A stretch of DNA of 36,912 nt from Bacteroidaceae bacterium (GCA_024693505.1 JAILKU010000079.1:1-36912), one strand, 5' to 3'. Positions 8,142 through 16,855 are shown, numbered from the stretch's first letter. Made by a program: numbers and translations. Notes: a model not told the origin generated them from the letters alone.

Positions 8142-8882
8142 ATGGAAATCAGGAATTTCGGATATTATTGGCTTGACACCTGGGTGCTGGCAAATATCAT
8201 TCAGCTGGCTACTCAGAACTTCTGCCTCCGCCACCTGAATCGGACGAACGACCACTGCGGCCGGCAGTTCGACCAGATGACGCAGGCGGCACGTTCAGCT
8301 CCTGCCAACATCGCCGAGGGCAACTCCAGGCATTCCACATCGAGGGAGACAGAGATGAAACTCACCGATGTGGCCCGTGCCAGTCTTGCAGAACTGGCCA
8401 ACGATTATGTGAACTGGCTCATGCTGCACGAAAGCATACCTTGGTCAAAGCACTCACCGGAGTATAACGCTGTCAACAGTATACAGCTTGACAAACCTCT
8501 GTACAAGGATGATGTGCAGCACCTAAGCAGCCAGCACATCTTGGCACAGAAGCATAAGTTCGACACTTGGCTCCAATGCGAGGACTCCCTATTGGCAGCC
8601 AACTGCCTGCTGGTGCTTTGCAACCGTCTGATTCAAATGCTAAAGCGTCAGATTGAACATCTGCTTGAAGAGTTCAAGGAGGAGGGAGGCTTCACCGAAG
8701 GGCTAACAGCCGAGCGGCTTGCTCACCGTACGCAGAAGAGCTTAGCCAATGATGCTCCTGTTTGTCCTATATGCGGGAAACCGATGATTAAGCGAGTTGC
8801 CAAGAAAGGCATCAATTCCGGCCGGGAATTCTGGAGCTGCAGCGAGTATCCGAAATGCAATGGAACAAGGAATGTGATTTGA
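8142..8882 (+). CDS. Four-helix-bundle (S23/IVP-like) protein with topoisomerase-type C4 zinc ribbon
   Basis: The 246-aa cytoplasmic protein has two parts. The N-terminal part (about 10-190) resembles the four-helix bundle of the 23S-rRNA intervening-sequence protein family, including the motif SAPANIAEGNSR (52-63), related to the family's 'S-x-x-x-N-I-A-E-G' core. The C-terminus (208-239) carries CPIC...C...C, with cysteines 208, 211, 233 and 239 and the WSCSEYPKC layout of the zinc ribbons at the end of type IA topoisomerases. The combination is a known 'four helix bundle suffix' arrangement in Bacteroidetes, but its job is unknown; nucleic-acid binding is a reasonable inference from the ribbon. 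The gene is flanked on both sides by tcgaaat repeats, and a strong promoter precedes it. Confidence 0.75.
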   Translation: MEIRNFGYYWLDTWVLANIIQLATQNFCLRHLNRTNDHCGRQFDQMTQAARSAPANIAEGNSRHSTSRETEMKLTDVARASLAELANDYVNWLMLHESIPWSKHSPEYNAVNSIQLDKPLYKDDVQHLSSQHILAQKHKFDTWLQCEDSLLAANCLLVLCNRLIQMLKRQIEHLLEEFKEEGGFTEGLTAERLAHRTQKSLANDAPVCPICGKPMIKRVAKKGINSGREFWSCSEYPKCNGTRNVI

Positions 8883-8885
8883 TTT

Positions 8886-8949
8886 TCGAAATGTCGAAAC
8901 CTCGAAATCTCGAAATGTCGAAATCTCGAAATGTCGAAATCTCGAAACA
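8886..8949. repeat. Eight tandem 8-bp tcgaaat(g/c) repeats
   Basis: Eight units follow one another without a gap, mostly alternating tcgaaatg and tcgaaatc, and fill nearly the whole spacer between the four-helix-bundle gene and the GNAT gene. The array ends directly at the GNAT start codon, so it forms the leader of that gene. Confidence 0.8.
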
Positions 8950-9432
8950 ATGAATAAATCATTTACAATTCGTCAGGCAGAGCGGAGGGATGTGCCGCTG
9001 CTGCTGGAGTTTATCAGGGGCATTGCCAAGTACGAGAAGCTGGAGGACCAGGTGGTGGCAACGGCAGAGACGCTGGAGGCTGAGATGTTCGACCGTCACA
9101 GGGCCGAGGCGGTGTTTGCCGTAGTGGACGGGCGGGAAGTGGGCTTCGCGCTCTACTTCTTCAATTTCTCTACGTTCGTCGGCCATTCCGGGCTGTATCT
9201 CGAGGATCTGTTCGTATGGCCGGAGTATAGGGGAAAGGGCTATGGCAAGGCGCTGCTCCTTCATCTGGCTGCTATTGCCAGGGAAAGGAACTGCGGGCGG
9301 ATGGAGTGGACCTGCCTGGACTGGAACCGGCCCAGCATAGACTTCTACCTCTCGCTCGGTGCAGAGCCGATGAACGACTGGACCGTCTACCGCTTGGATG
9401 CCAAAGCATTGAGGCATTTGGCAGAAGGGTAG
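8950..9432 (+). CDS. GNAT acetyltransferase, diamine/thialysine N-acetyltransferase-like
   Basis: The 160-aa single-domain GNAT enzyme should transfer acetyl from acetyl-CoA to a small amine. The acetyl-CoA motif is YRGKGYGKALL (about 94-104), preceded by the strand LYLEDLFVWPE. The later EWTCLDWNRPSIDFYLSLGAE has the 'L-D-W-N-x-x-(S/A)-I-x-F-Y-x-S-L-G-A' form typical of the spermidine/spermine and thialysine acetyltransferase branch. The substrate is therefore probably a polyamine or aminoalkyl compound, but this is not proven. It is cytoplasmic. The start codon abuts the 8-bp repeat array. A strong hairpin follows 18 bp after the stop. Confidence 0.82.
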   Translation: MNKSFTIRQAERRDVPLLLEFIRGIAKYEKLEDQVVATAETLEAEMFDRHRAEAVFAVVDGREVGFALYFFNFSTFVGHSGLYLEDLFVWPEYRGKGYGKALLLHLAAIARERNCGRMEWTCLDWNRPSIDFYLSLGAEPMNDWTVYRLDAKALRHLAEG

Positions 9433-9449
9433 GGGGATAGAAGAAAAGA

Positions 9450-9485
9450 ACAAGGCGGGTTCTGTATCATAAAAACCCGCCTTGT
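9450..9485. terminator. Hairpin terminator-like structure after GNAT gene
   Basis: The arms acaaggcgggtt (9450-9461) and aacccgccttgt (9474-9485) are perfect 12-bp inverted repeats with a 12-nt loop. They lie between convergent genes. No long T tract follows on the plus strand. Confidence 0.65.
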
Positions 9486-9507
9486 GCAAGTCAGCGTAGA
9501 TTTGGTA

Positions 9508-9541
9508 AATGAGAAAACCCTGCTCGTGCGGGGCTTTCTCC
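9508..9541 (-). terminator. Second hairpin in the convergent spacer
   Basis: gagaaaaccc and ggggctttctc face each other with a short loop. On the minus strand the structure directly follows the lipoprotein gene. The stem is imperfect and T-rich on its distal side, so termination of the lipoprotein transcript is plausible. Confidence 0.45.
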
Positions 9542-9547
9542 ATATCT

Positions 9548-12031
9548 TTATTTCTTCTTGAAGTTCGGACCGATGGACACGGAACTCCCCTTGAGCGCCT
9601 CGCTTGTCTCGTTCACGAAGGTCTTTTCTATATATGGGCCGTAGTAGTCCTCCTTGAACTTGTCATAGTGTACCGTCTGGTTGTTGTAGTAGTCGAGGTT
9701 GTCATCCTTGATGTGCCAGAAACCAGATTGGTCCATGACGACAGGCGCGTTAGAAGACAACCTGGTAATTTCATGTGTCCAGGCCACGTGGTTGCCATAA
9801 TAATCGTATTCACCCCCGTTCTTTTCGTAATCGTACCGGAAGTCAGTGAGTGAAGCCTGCTTGGAATCCACGAGGCTCAAGTCGTCTATCATGAAGGAAA
9901 GGGTATATTTCCAGGTCGAGTTATAGTCCTTTCCTTCCTTGGTCATACTTACCCTGAGTCCATCGCCCACCGGCGTAATCGTCACGTTGTCGTCGCCGGC
10001 TTTGAAGTCGCATCTTATTTGCCAAGTCACACAGTGTATAAAGATGTATGAGCTGACGAGTTCCAGCGTTACCTTTGGTGCCTGCTTGATGCTTACGGGC
10101 AGCAGTATCTTCTCGGCATCGCTGGGCGAAGCCTTGTCGGAGACCCAGCAGTTGAGAGTCGTCTGGCGCTCCTCGCCCTCTGTGTTCGCCTTGGCTGTTA
10201 CGCTGACGGTCCCATCCTCGCTGGCCGTAACCTCAAGCCACGATTTATCATCGGGGGCGACATCGGCACCGCAATATTGATAACTGCCCTTGTCTATCTT
10301 GACCTGCTTAGTGCCGCCCTTCGCCTCAAACTCCAGCTTCTCGGGATCGACTGAGGCATCCACCTTGGCCTTCACCTCTCCTATCAAGATGGGGATGTCC
10401 ACCTTAAGCACGTTCATATAGACAATCAGGTGGTAGTCTTGCCCTTCTTTGAGGCTTGCCTTGGCGTTTGTGGTGACATCGGCTCCCTTCACCTCAGCCT
10501 GGAGCTCGTTGCGTATGTGGTCGTCGAAGTTGAAGCTGGTTTCAATCTTCCCCCCAGTGCTTCCCTTCGGGGTAAATTCGGCACGGTATGACACGAACTC
10601 GTCAAGCAAACTCTTGCCCGGGTGGTGCAGGGTCAGCGTGGTAGCACCGTCTTTACTCTCGAAGAAGTCCTTTTCCTCAATCTTCACCTGCGGATTGATG
10701 GGAACCGACGATATGGGAATGCCCATCTCAGGCAGTTCGTCATGAACTACGTCGAGCCCAAGTGTGGTGAGATACCATCCAACAGTAACGCCCAGGGACT
10801 GGTTATACATCAGGTCTTCGAACTTAAAGAAGGACCACTTCGAGGCGCTCTCGATAATGTGTTTGACATACATTAGGGCAGGAGCAGAGGAAGGCATATA
10901 GCCGATAAGCCAGTCCTGTGAACTACCGGCGAATGCCGCATAGTCGATCTTCCCGCTGATGGTTTCCTTCTTCAGCACCTTCAGCTCAGCGCGCACGGCC
11001 AGCGTCTTGTGATAGACACCCAGGTTTCCGGCCATGCTTACGCCGTAGTGTATGCCGCCCTCGAACTTGGGGCCAAAGCTAAACTTTAGGGCATCGGGTG
11101 CCTCGTCGTCGGCGTAGCAGTTGCTTTCCAATCCGTCCCTTGAGGTATATCGCATGGTGGAGTGCACCGTGCGCGTATAGCTTATGGAAGCCTCCAACGA
11201 GATTTTACCGTCCACCCCGATGACTAAATCGGCGTTCAGGCTTGGCGTCAGGACGACAGGGCCGATGGGGATGGCGCCACAGACGAGGGTGCAGAGATGG
11301 AACTTCTTCTCGGGGAAGTTGGTGGACGCCAGTTCGCAAGCGAGGTCGGCACCCACTGTAACATCGGCATCCATCTTGACGTTGGCATAGCTCAGTTCTC
11401 CGTTGCCGAACTGGAAGACGTAGCGCATGACCAGGTCAATGCTCATTTTGGGTGTCAGCTCGAGGCCCTTTGCCAGCTTCCACGCTATTTCGGGCAGTAT
11501 GATGGTATAATCTTTGATGCCGCTGGCTCGAGTCGTCTCAACGCGGGTGAACTGCACCTCCCTGCCCTCGGCATCGTAGATGTGCTCCACATGCTCGCCC
11601 AGGGAGATGGTCTGCTCGGGCATGTCAATCGACTTGAAGGCATCGCCGAGCTCCGCGTCCTCGTAAATGATCTCGTAGCCTCTGCTCGTCTCCTGTATAT
11701 CCTTGACCAAAGCCAGAAGGCCATAGGGCAGTAGCTTGGTAGGCGTGCTGAAGATGAGGCATTGTCCCACCTTGGGCTTCCCGGCCGATTTGGGCAAGGT
11801 CAGCCTGTGGGTCAGCGTGTCAACGCTCACGAGGTTCTGGCATGTCTCCTTGGGTACAAGCACCGCGCCGGGGGACAATTCATACTTGACTTCCGAGGGG
11901 GTGACGGGGTCTGGCGTTATCCCACCACCACCAGGCTCGGGTTCGTCGCTGCTCTTGGAACACGAAACGGTGAATACTACCACCAGCATAGCTGTCAGCA
12001 GTAACATCAGTTTGCTTGATAGTTTTCTCAT
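9548..12031 (-). CDS. Large lipoprotein with BACON domain
   Basis: The 827-aa surface lipoprotein starts MRKLSSKLML and has a lipobox FTVSC (Cys24), followed by an acidic/Gly linker (SSDEPEPGGGG) as in Bacteroidetes surface-exposed lipoproteins. Residues about 60-480 form a large beta-rich region with no recognised family; its repeated long strands (for example around SLNADLVIGVDGKISLEASISY) suggest a beta-sheet assembly. Residues about 560-650 fit a BACON domain (VDPEKLEFEAKGGTKQV..., SWLEV, closing with LPVSIKQAP), a module often tied to glycan or mucin binding. A longer open frame extends to 12298 but lacks a signal peptide at its start, so the lipoprotein start at 12031 is preferred. Ligand and function are unknown. 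Confidence 0.72.
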   Translation of the reverse strand: MRKLSSKLMLLLTAMLVVVFTVSCSKSSDEPEPGGGGITPDPVTPSEVKYELSPGAVLVPKETCQNLVSVDTLTHRLTLPKSAGKPKVGQCLIFSTPTKLLPYGLLALVKDIQETSRGYEIIYEDAELGDAFKSIDMPEQTISLGEHVEHIYDAEGREVQFTRVETTRASGIKDYTIILPEIAWKLAKGLELTPKMSIDLVMRYVFQFGNGELSYANVKMDADVTVGADLACELASTNFPEKKFHLCTLVCGAIPIGPVVLTPSLNADLVIGVDGKISLEASISYTRTVHSTMRYTSRDGLESNCYADDEAPDALKFSFGPKFEGGIHYGVSMAGNLGVYHKTLAVRAELKVLKKETISGKIDYAAFAGSSQDWLIGYMPSSAPALMYVKHIIESASKWSFFKFEDLMYNQSLGVTVGWYLTTLGLDVVHDELPEMGIPISSVPINPQVKIEEKDFFESKDGATTLTLHHPGKSLLDEFVSYRAEFTPKGSTGGKIETSFNFDDHIRNELQAEVKGADVTTNAKASLKEGQDYHLIVYMNVLKVDIPILIGEVKAKVDASVDPEKLEFEAKGGTKQVKIDKGSYQYCGADVAPDDKSWLEVTASEDGTVSVTAKANTEGEERQTTLNCWVSDKASPSDAEKILLPVSIKQAPKVTLELVSSYIFIHCVTWQIRCDFKAGDDNVTITPVGDGLRVSMTKEGKDYNSTWKYTLSFMIDDLSLVDSKQASLTDFRYDYEKNGGEYDYYGNHVAWTHEITRLSSNAPVVMDQSGFWHIKDDNLDYYNNQTVHYDKFKEDYYGPYIEKTFVNETSEALKGSSVSIGPNFKKK

Positions 12032-12070
12032 TTTTGCGCTATTTTTCGTTAAAAATGTTTGTATCTGCCA

Positions 12071-12078
12071 CAAAGATG
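12071..12078 (-). promoter_or_regulatory. Possible -7 box (CATCTTTG) for the lipoprotein gene
   Basis: The minus strand reads CATCTTTG about 40 bp upstream of the preferred lipoprotein start, one mismatch from TAnnTTTG. It lies inside the over-extended reading frame, which supports 12031 as the true start. Confidence 0.4.
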
Positions 12079-12359
12079 CAAAAGAATAGTGAGATTTCCA
12101 AAAAATAACGCTATAAATATTAAAAAAAGCAAAAAAAGTACAACAAAATGATTCAAGTTTCGCCTGTTCCGCTAACGGTCTGAACCAAAGGCAGACGGCC
12201 GAAGGGGAATTCAGCTTCCTCTCAATCGGCAAAAAACGATTTAAGCAAGCCTCAATCGTTTTTGCACTCACTCGTTCGTCATTTAGACTATTTTTCATGT
12301 CTTTGTAACCTGAAAGTCAAGGCTTAAGTATAAAAATCTCATATTAGTCTAAAGAATAT

Positions 12360-12414
12360 CTCTATAAGAACTCTATAAAAGCTCTATAAAAGCTCTATAA
12401 AAGCTCTATAAAAG
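12360..12414. repeat. 11-bp tandem repeat array (ctctataaaag)
   Basis: Five consecutive 11-bp units, the first ctctataagaa and four of ctctataaaag, start at 12360. The gene-free stretch 12032-12891 holds this array, the inverted-type array at 12601-12710, a cggta-gatg-taccg mini-palindrome near 12515 and the PAP2 promoter. I see no gene in it. Confidence 0.85.
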
Positions 12415-12600
12415 TTCTGAAAGAGCTCAAATAGAACCAGTAAACAGCCCCAATGTAACAAAGATGCAGCAAAGACTCAGCTCCTATATATGTTCGGTAG
12501 ATGTACCGGACATGTAGCGAAGACTTAGCGGACAAGGATAGGAGGGACAACGGGGCCAGACTGGGGCCAGGATATGGAACGATTGGAGGTAAACATGAGA

Positions 12601-12710
12601 GTTATAGAAGAGTTATAGAAGTGTTATAGAAAAGTTATAGAAGAGTTATAGAAAAGTTATATGAGAAGTATCTGAAAAGCGTATGGAAAGTATATGGGAG
12701 GTATATGACA
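12601..12710. repeat. Second 11-bp array (gttatagaaga), decaying rightwards
   Basis: Ten 11-bp steps keep the register from 12601 to 12710. The first five are close copies of gttatagaa(g/a)(a/t), and later ones decay to gtatctg, gtatgga, gtatatgg and gtatatga. The unit resembles the reverse complement of the ctctataaaag unit at 12360 (both contain a ctata/tatag core), so the two arrays face each other across about 185 bp. Confidence 0.8.
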
Positions 12711-12817
12711 TGTCTATTGGTAATTTTGAGCTATGCCAAAATTCTTGCGCTCCAGTAGGTGCTCAGGCACAGGCGGAGTCCTTTCCGCTCGGATAAGCAA
12801 ATAAATTTTGCGATTTA

Positions 12818-12849
12818 TTTGGCTTATCTCTCGCTTAATCGTAACTTTG
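12818..12849 (+). promoter_or_regulatory. Promoter of PAP2 gene, TTTG-N20-TAACTTTG
   Basis: TTTG at 12818-12821 and TAACTTTG at 12842-12849 with 20 bp between them are an excellent Bacteroidetes -33/-7 pair, 43 bp upstream of the PAP2 start codon. Confidence 0.75.
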
Positions 12850-12891
12850 CAGCGAAAATAATAACATTTAACAGACAAATAACAGACAAAT

Positions 12892-13761
12892 ATGAAAAAG
12901 ATTCTTATGATGGCTGCAGTTGCCATGATGGCCACAACGGTGGCTACAGCCCAGGAAGAGCAAGAAGAGGAGGTGTTGGCTTATTTCACCACAGCTGAAA
13001 TGCCCGATATGCTGCATTTCCTGCCGGCACCGCCCGATACCATCGGCGCCCTGTTCGCCCACGATATCATGCAGTATATGTGGGGAAAGACGATGCGGCT
13101 CGACCCCGAGCGGGCTGCCATTGCCATCCGCGATGCCGAATATGGTCTGGAGTGTATCATCCGGGAGTTCAGTGAGCCCTTCGGATTGCAGATATCCAAG
13201 GAGGAGACGCCCGAGATCTATCGGGTACTGCGCGAAGGCACGGCCACCTGCGACAGCATCTGTACCCTGCCCAAGAGGTATTATATGCGCAAGCGTCCCT
13301 TTATGCGTTTCAACGAGCCGACCCTGACGCCTGATGACGAGGAGGCTCTCAGGAAGAACGGCTCCTATCCCTCGGGCCATACCCTTCTGGGCTGGAGCTC
13401 GGCCCTCCTGTTCTCTGAGATCAATCCGGAGCGGGCAGATACGCTGATGGCTCGTGGCTATATGTATGGCGAGAGTCGCGTAATCGTGGGTGCCCATTGG
13501 CAGAGCGACGTGGATGCCGGTCGTCTGGCAGCCTCTGTGGCGTATGCCAAGCTGCATACCAGTGAGCGTTTCCTGGAGCAGATGCGGAAGGCGCGCATCG
13601 AATTTGCCGAGAAGACAGGCCATTCAGTTGAAGTGCCTGCCGTAACTGTTGCTCCGGCTCCGGCGTCCTCTACCCAAGCCTACTATCTCAATGGCACTCC
13701 CGCCCCCGATGAGGCTCGCGGTATCGTCGTTCAGAATAACCAGAAGGTTCTCAGGAGATAG
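12892..13761 (+). CDS. PAP2-family acid phosphatase (class A non-specific type), secreted
   Basis: The 289-aa phosphatase of the vanadium-haloperoxidase/PAP2 superfamily should hydrolyse phosphomonoesters in the periplasm. A signal peptide (1-20, VATAQ) is followed by the three signature motifs: K-x6-RP (Lys128, Arg135-Pro136), PSGH (160-163) and SR-x5-H-x3-D (Ser195-Arg196, His202, Asp206). The layout resembles PhoN/PhoC class A acid phosphatases. The C-terminus (about 262-289, YYLNGTPAPDEARGIVV...KVLRR) is a degenerate form of the surface/secretion tail seen on the protein ending at 26050, so it may be exported further than the periplasm. It has its own strong promoter. The amidase-like gene follows after 64 bp and may be cotranscribed. 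Confidence 0.85.
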   Translation: MKKILMMAAVAMMATTVATAQEEQEEEVLAYFTTAEMPDMLHFLPAPPDTIGALFAHDIMQYMWGKTMRLDPERAAIAIRDAEYGLECIIREFSEPFGLQISKEETPEIYRVLREGTATCDSICTLPKRYYMRKRPFMRFNEPTLTPDDEEALRKNGSYPSGHTLLGWSSALLFSEINPERADTLMARGYMYGESRVIVGAHWQSDVDAGRLAASVAYAKLHTSERFLEQMRKARIEFAEKTGHSVEVPAVTVAPAPASSTQAYYLNGTPAPDEARGIVVQNNQKVLRR

Positions 13762-13765
13762 ATGG

Positions 13766-13791
13766 AGCCCCCCGACCCCCTAAAGGGGGAG
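13766..13791. repeat. C-rich/G-rich extragenic hairpin
   Basis: ccccct-aaa-ggggg forms a short stem in the 64-bp gap between PAP2 and the amidase gene. The word type is the same as in the palindromic arms at 58-272, so this is a minimal member of that dispersed family. Confidence 0.55.
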
Positions 13792-13825
13792 AAGAGTTAG
13801 GAGCTGAAGAATAAAAGGTTGAGAA

Positions 13826-16800
13826 ATGAAGAACAGGAAAGGATATTTACATCTGACGGCTTTGGTTCTGCTGGCGCTTACGGCCACTTCGGGATTGAAG
13901 GCTCAGGAAGATACACCCGAACTGCGGGAACAGATAGGGCAGGTGTTCAATAGCGTGCGAACGCGGCTCACGAATGCCGGGCGCTTCGGCATAGACTCCG
14001 TGCGGGTCACAAAGAAGACCGTTACCGTCTATGCCGGCGAGGGTTCGTCGTACGTCCCCTACCGCGAGGATAACGTGGCCGAGATCCGGGAGGGCGTAAA
14101 GGCTCTGCTTCCCCCCGCATGGCAGAAACGGAAACTTGTGCTCCTGGCCGAAGGGAAGCCTCTGGAGAGTTACATCCCCATCGGGATGCGCTCGGGCAAG
14201 ACGAAGGAGAAAACGTTCCGCACCGCCAACGGCACGCCCCTCACCACCGACCGCTCCCTGCCCGTTCAGCCCTCGAAGGGCCTGCAGGGACGACATATTG
14301 CGATGTGGCAGAGCCACGGGCGCTATTACGAACAGAAACTGGACCGCTGGGAATGGCAGCGCGCCCGCATCTTCCAGACCGTGGAGGACCTCTATACGCA
14401 GAGCTATGTGCTGCCCTTCCTGGTGCCGATGCTCGAGCGGGCCGGAGCCAATGTACTGCTGCCGAGGGAAAGAGACCCGAATCCCATCGAGGTGATTGCT
14501 GACAGGGAAACCGACCCGAGTACATTCGTCATGGTCAGCGGAAAATCGCAATGGATCGAGGGCACGGGCATGGGCTTTGCCCATAAGCGCGAGGTGTATG
14601 TGGACAATCAGAATCCCTTCACCGAAGGCAAGTATTTTGAAACGCGCACCGTGCGCCGCGAGGAGGACCAGTGTCTGGCCATCTGGATGCCCGACCTGCC
14701 CGAGACGCGCGACTATGCTGTTTATGTCTCCTACAAGTCTTTCCCCAACAGCACCGAAGATGCGCGCTACACCATCATTCACCTGGGCGACACTACCGAA
14801 GTGAGTGTCAACCAGCGCATGGGCGGCGGCACCTGGATATACCTGGGCACCTACCGCTTCCGGAAGGGAAGCAAGGAGAGCAAGGTGGTGCTGACTAACC
14901 ACTCCTCGTCCAAGGCCGGCAGTATCGTTACTGCTGATGCTGTCAAGTTCGGCGGCGGAATGGGCAATGTGGCACGCTACCTGTCGGCAGGCGGACAGAC
15001 CGTAGAGGATGCCCGCATCAGCGGTGACCCGCGCTTCTGCGAGGGAGCACGCTACTGGATGCAGTGGGCCGGCGTGCCGGACAGCATCTACAACCTGAAC
15101 GAAGGCAGCAACGATTATGTTGATGACTACAAGAACCGCGGACTCTGGGTGAACTGGCTCGCCGGCGGCTCGGAGGTGAATCCCAAGGAAGGTGGACTGC
15201 ACATACCGCTCGACCTGAGCTTGGCCTTCCACAGCGATGCCGGTACTACGCTGACCGACCAGACCGTGGGCACACTGGCCATCTTCGACGACCAGCACTA
15301 CGGCGGCACGTTCTTCAACGGTGCATCAACCAGTATGAGCCATCAGCTGGCCGACCTGGTGCAGAGCAGCATCGTCGAGGACATACGCGCTCTCTACGAG
15401 CCCCGCTGGAACCGTCGCCAGATATGGGACAAGCCTTACTTCGAGGCCTGGATGCCGCGCGTGCCGGCCATGCTCCTCGAACTGCTTTCCCACCAGAACT
15501 TCGCCGATATGCGCTATGGCCTGGACCCCCGCTTCCGCTTTACCGTGGGCCGCGCCGTCTATAAGGGTATCCTGCGCTTTATCTGCGGTCAGCGGGGCGA
15601 GCCTTGTGTGGTGCAGCCCCTGCCAGTCAGGCGTATGGCCCTGAAGGCAGTGGATTCCCGGCAGGCGGAACTAAGCTGGGCACCCCGTCCCGACAGCCTG
15701 GAGCCCTCGGCAATGCCCGACCGCTACCTCGTCTATCGTCGCATCGGCGATGGCGGATGGGACAACGGCACACTGGTTCGCGATACCATCCTTCGTGTAG
15801 AGTTCGTTCCTGATAAGATATGCAGCTTCAAGGTGGTGGCTGTCAATGACGGAGGCCGCAGCTTCGACTCGGAGATCCTCTCGGGCGGTTTCGCCGGAGA
15901 CGGATTCGGCAAGCAGACGGCAATGGTGGTCAACGGTTTTACCCGCCTGGGTGCCCCTGCCGACTTCGAGGCTCCTGGCGATGCTGCAAAGCAACTGGCC
16001 GGGTTCCTGCCCCAGGTGGACTTTGGTGTGCCTTACCTGATGGACATCAGCTATACCGGTGCACAGAAGGAGTATCGTCGCGGCATTCTCTGGATGGACG
16101 ATGATGCAGCTGGCTTCGGTGACAGCTATGGTGACCGCGAACGGGATGTCATAGCCGGCAACAGCTTCGACTACCCGGCGGTGCACGGCGAGGCCCTGCT
16201 CGCTGCCGGGCGCAGCTTCCTCTCCTGCAGCCAGGAGGCGGTGGAAGAGGGCGTCGTCAGTCTCAGCGAATACCATCTGGTGGATCTCATCCTGGGTAAA
16301 CAGTGTCAGACAAAGATGGGCAGCGGCAAGAACAGCCCCTTGGAGTATAAAGTCTTCAGCCGAAAGATGCAGGAATGCCTGACTGCCTACCTGAAGGGTG
16401 GCGGCCGCCTGCTGGCCACTGGCTGCTACGTGGGTTCCGACCTTTGGGATAATCCCCTGCGCCTGGACGAGAGCCTGCTCGACCGTGAGGCATTGAAGGC
16501 CGACCAGAAGTTCTGCACCGACGTGCTCCGCTACAAGTGGCGTGCGGGCCAGGCTGCGCGAGGCGGTGCAGTGGGGTGGGTGCCCTCGGGCATAGGACGC
16601 CAGAAAGGGGCCTACGACTATCATAGCGAGCTCAACAGTTTGTGCTATGCCGCTGAAAGTCCCGATGCCATCGAGCCGGTCGGTGAGGGAGCCTTCACCG
16701 TGATGCGCTACACGGAGAACAACCTCAGTGCCGCAGTGGCCTATGACGGTTCCGACTACAAGACGTTCGTGATGGGCGTTCCCTTCGAGACAGTGAAGAC

Positions 16801-16855
16801 CGCCTCAGACCGTGTTGACCTTATGGCGCAGATCCTGGCCTTCCTATGCCGCTGA
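13826..16855 (+). CDS. Amidase_3-like protein with inserted golvesin-type domain and FN3 domain
   Basis: The 1009-aa secreted protein has a signal peptide at 1-26 (GLKAQ). Its core resembles N-acetylmuramoyl-L-alanine amidase: SHGRYYEQKLDRWEWQ (163-178), where zinc-binding His164 and an acidic residue are expected; AFHSDAG (467-473), comparable to the 'SIHANA' motif; and MPRVPAMLLELLSHQN (543-558), with a probable catalytic Glu552. A golvesin/xanthan-lyase-like beta-sandwich (about 255-377, YAVYVSYKSFPNSTEDARYT...GTWIYLGTYRF) interrupts the amidase fold. An FN3-like module follows at about 615-700, then a 300-residue C-terminal domain of unknown type with a Rossmann-like GGGRLLATGCYVG stretch. 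Such proteins are sometimes labelled 'xanthan lyase', which is misleading. Its role is probably peptidoglycan or glycan processing at the envelope. Confidence 0.75.
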   Translation: MKNRKGYLHLTALVLLALTATSGLKAQEDTPELREQIGQVFNSVRTRLTNAGRFGIDSVRVTKKTVTVYAGEGSSYVPYREDNVAEIREGVKALLPPAWQKRKLVLLAEGKPLESYIPIGMRSGKTKEKTFRTANGTPLTTDRSLPVQPSKGLQGRHIAMWQSHGRYYEQKLDRWEWQRARIFQTVEDLYTQSYVLPFLVPMLERAGANVLLPRERDPNPIEVIADRETDPSTFVMVSGKSQWIEGTGMGFAHKREVYVDNQNPFTEGKYFETRTVRREEDQCLAIWMPDLPETRDYAVYVSYKSFPNSTEDARYTIIHLGDTTEVSVNQRMGGGTWIYLGTYRFRKGSKESKVVLTNHSSSKAGSIVTADAVKFGGGMGNVARYLSAGGQTVEDARISGDPRFCEGARYWMQWAGVPDSIYNLNEGSNDYVDDYKNRGLWVNWLAGGSEVNPKEGGLHIPLDLSLAFHSDAGTTLTDQTVGTLAIFDDQHYGGTFFNGASTSMSHQLADLVQSSIVEDIRALYEPRWNRRQIWDKPYFEAWMPRVPAMLLELLSHQNFADMRYGLDPRFRFTVGRAVYKGILRFICGQRGEPCVVQPLPVRRMALKAVDSRQAELSWAPRPDSLEPSAMPDRYLVYRRIGDGGWDNGTLVRDTILRVEFVPDKICSFKVVAVNDGGRSFDSEILSGGFAGDGFGKQTAMVVNGFTRLGAPADFEAPGDAAKQLAGFLPQVDFGVPYLMDISYTGAQKEYRRGILWMDDDAAGFGDSYGDRERDVIAGNSFDYPAVHGEALLAAGRSFLSCSQEAVEEGVVSLSEYHLVDLILGKQCQTKMGSGKNSPLEYKVFSRKMQECLTAYLKGGGRLLATGCYVGSDLWDNPLRLDESLLDREALKADQKFCTDVLRYKWRAGQAARGGAVGWVPSGIGRQKGAYDYHSELNSLCYAAESPDAIEPVGEGAFTVMRYTENNLSAAVAYDGSDYKTFVMGVPFETVKTASDRVDLMAQILAFLCR

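Noticed and set aside
7811..8176. Open frame of 121 codons between the GH2 gene and the four-helix-bundle gene
   Set aside because: It covers a divergent promoter region and the tcgaaat repeats, and its peptide has no recognisable feature.
12032..12298. N-terminal extension of the lipoprotein frame to 12298
   Set aside because: It has no signal peptide, a composition unlike the rest, and contains a probable -7 box. Starting at 12031 gives a proper lipoprotein signal with Cys24.
12032..12891. tRNA or structured RNA gene in the long gene-free stretch
   Set aside because: No cloverleaf arms, TTC-type T-loop or CCA end were seen; only short repeats and a 5-bp mini-palindrome are present.
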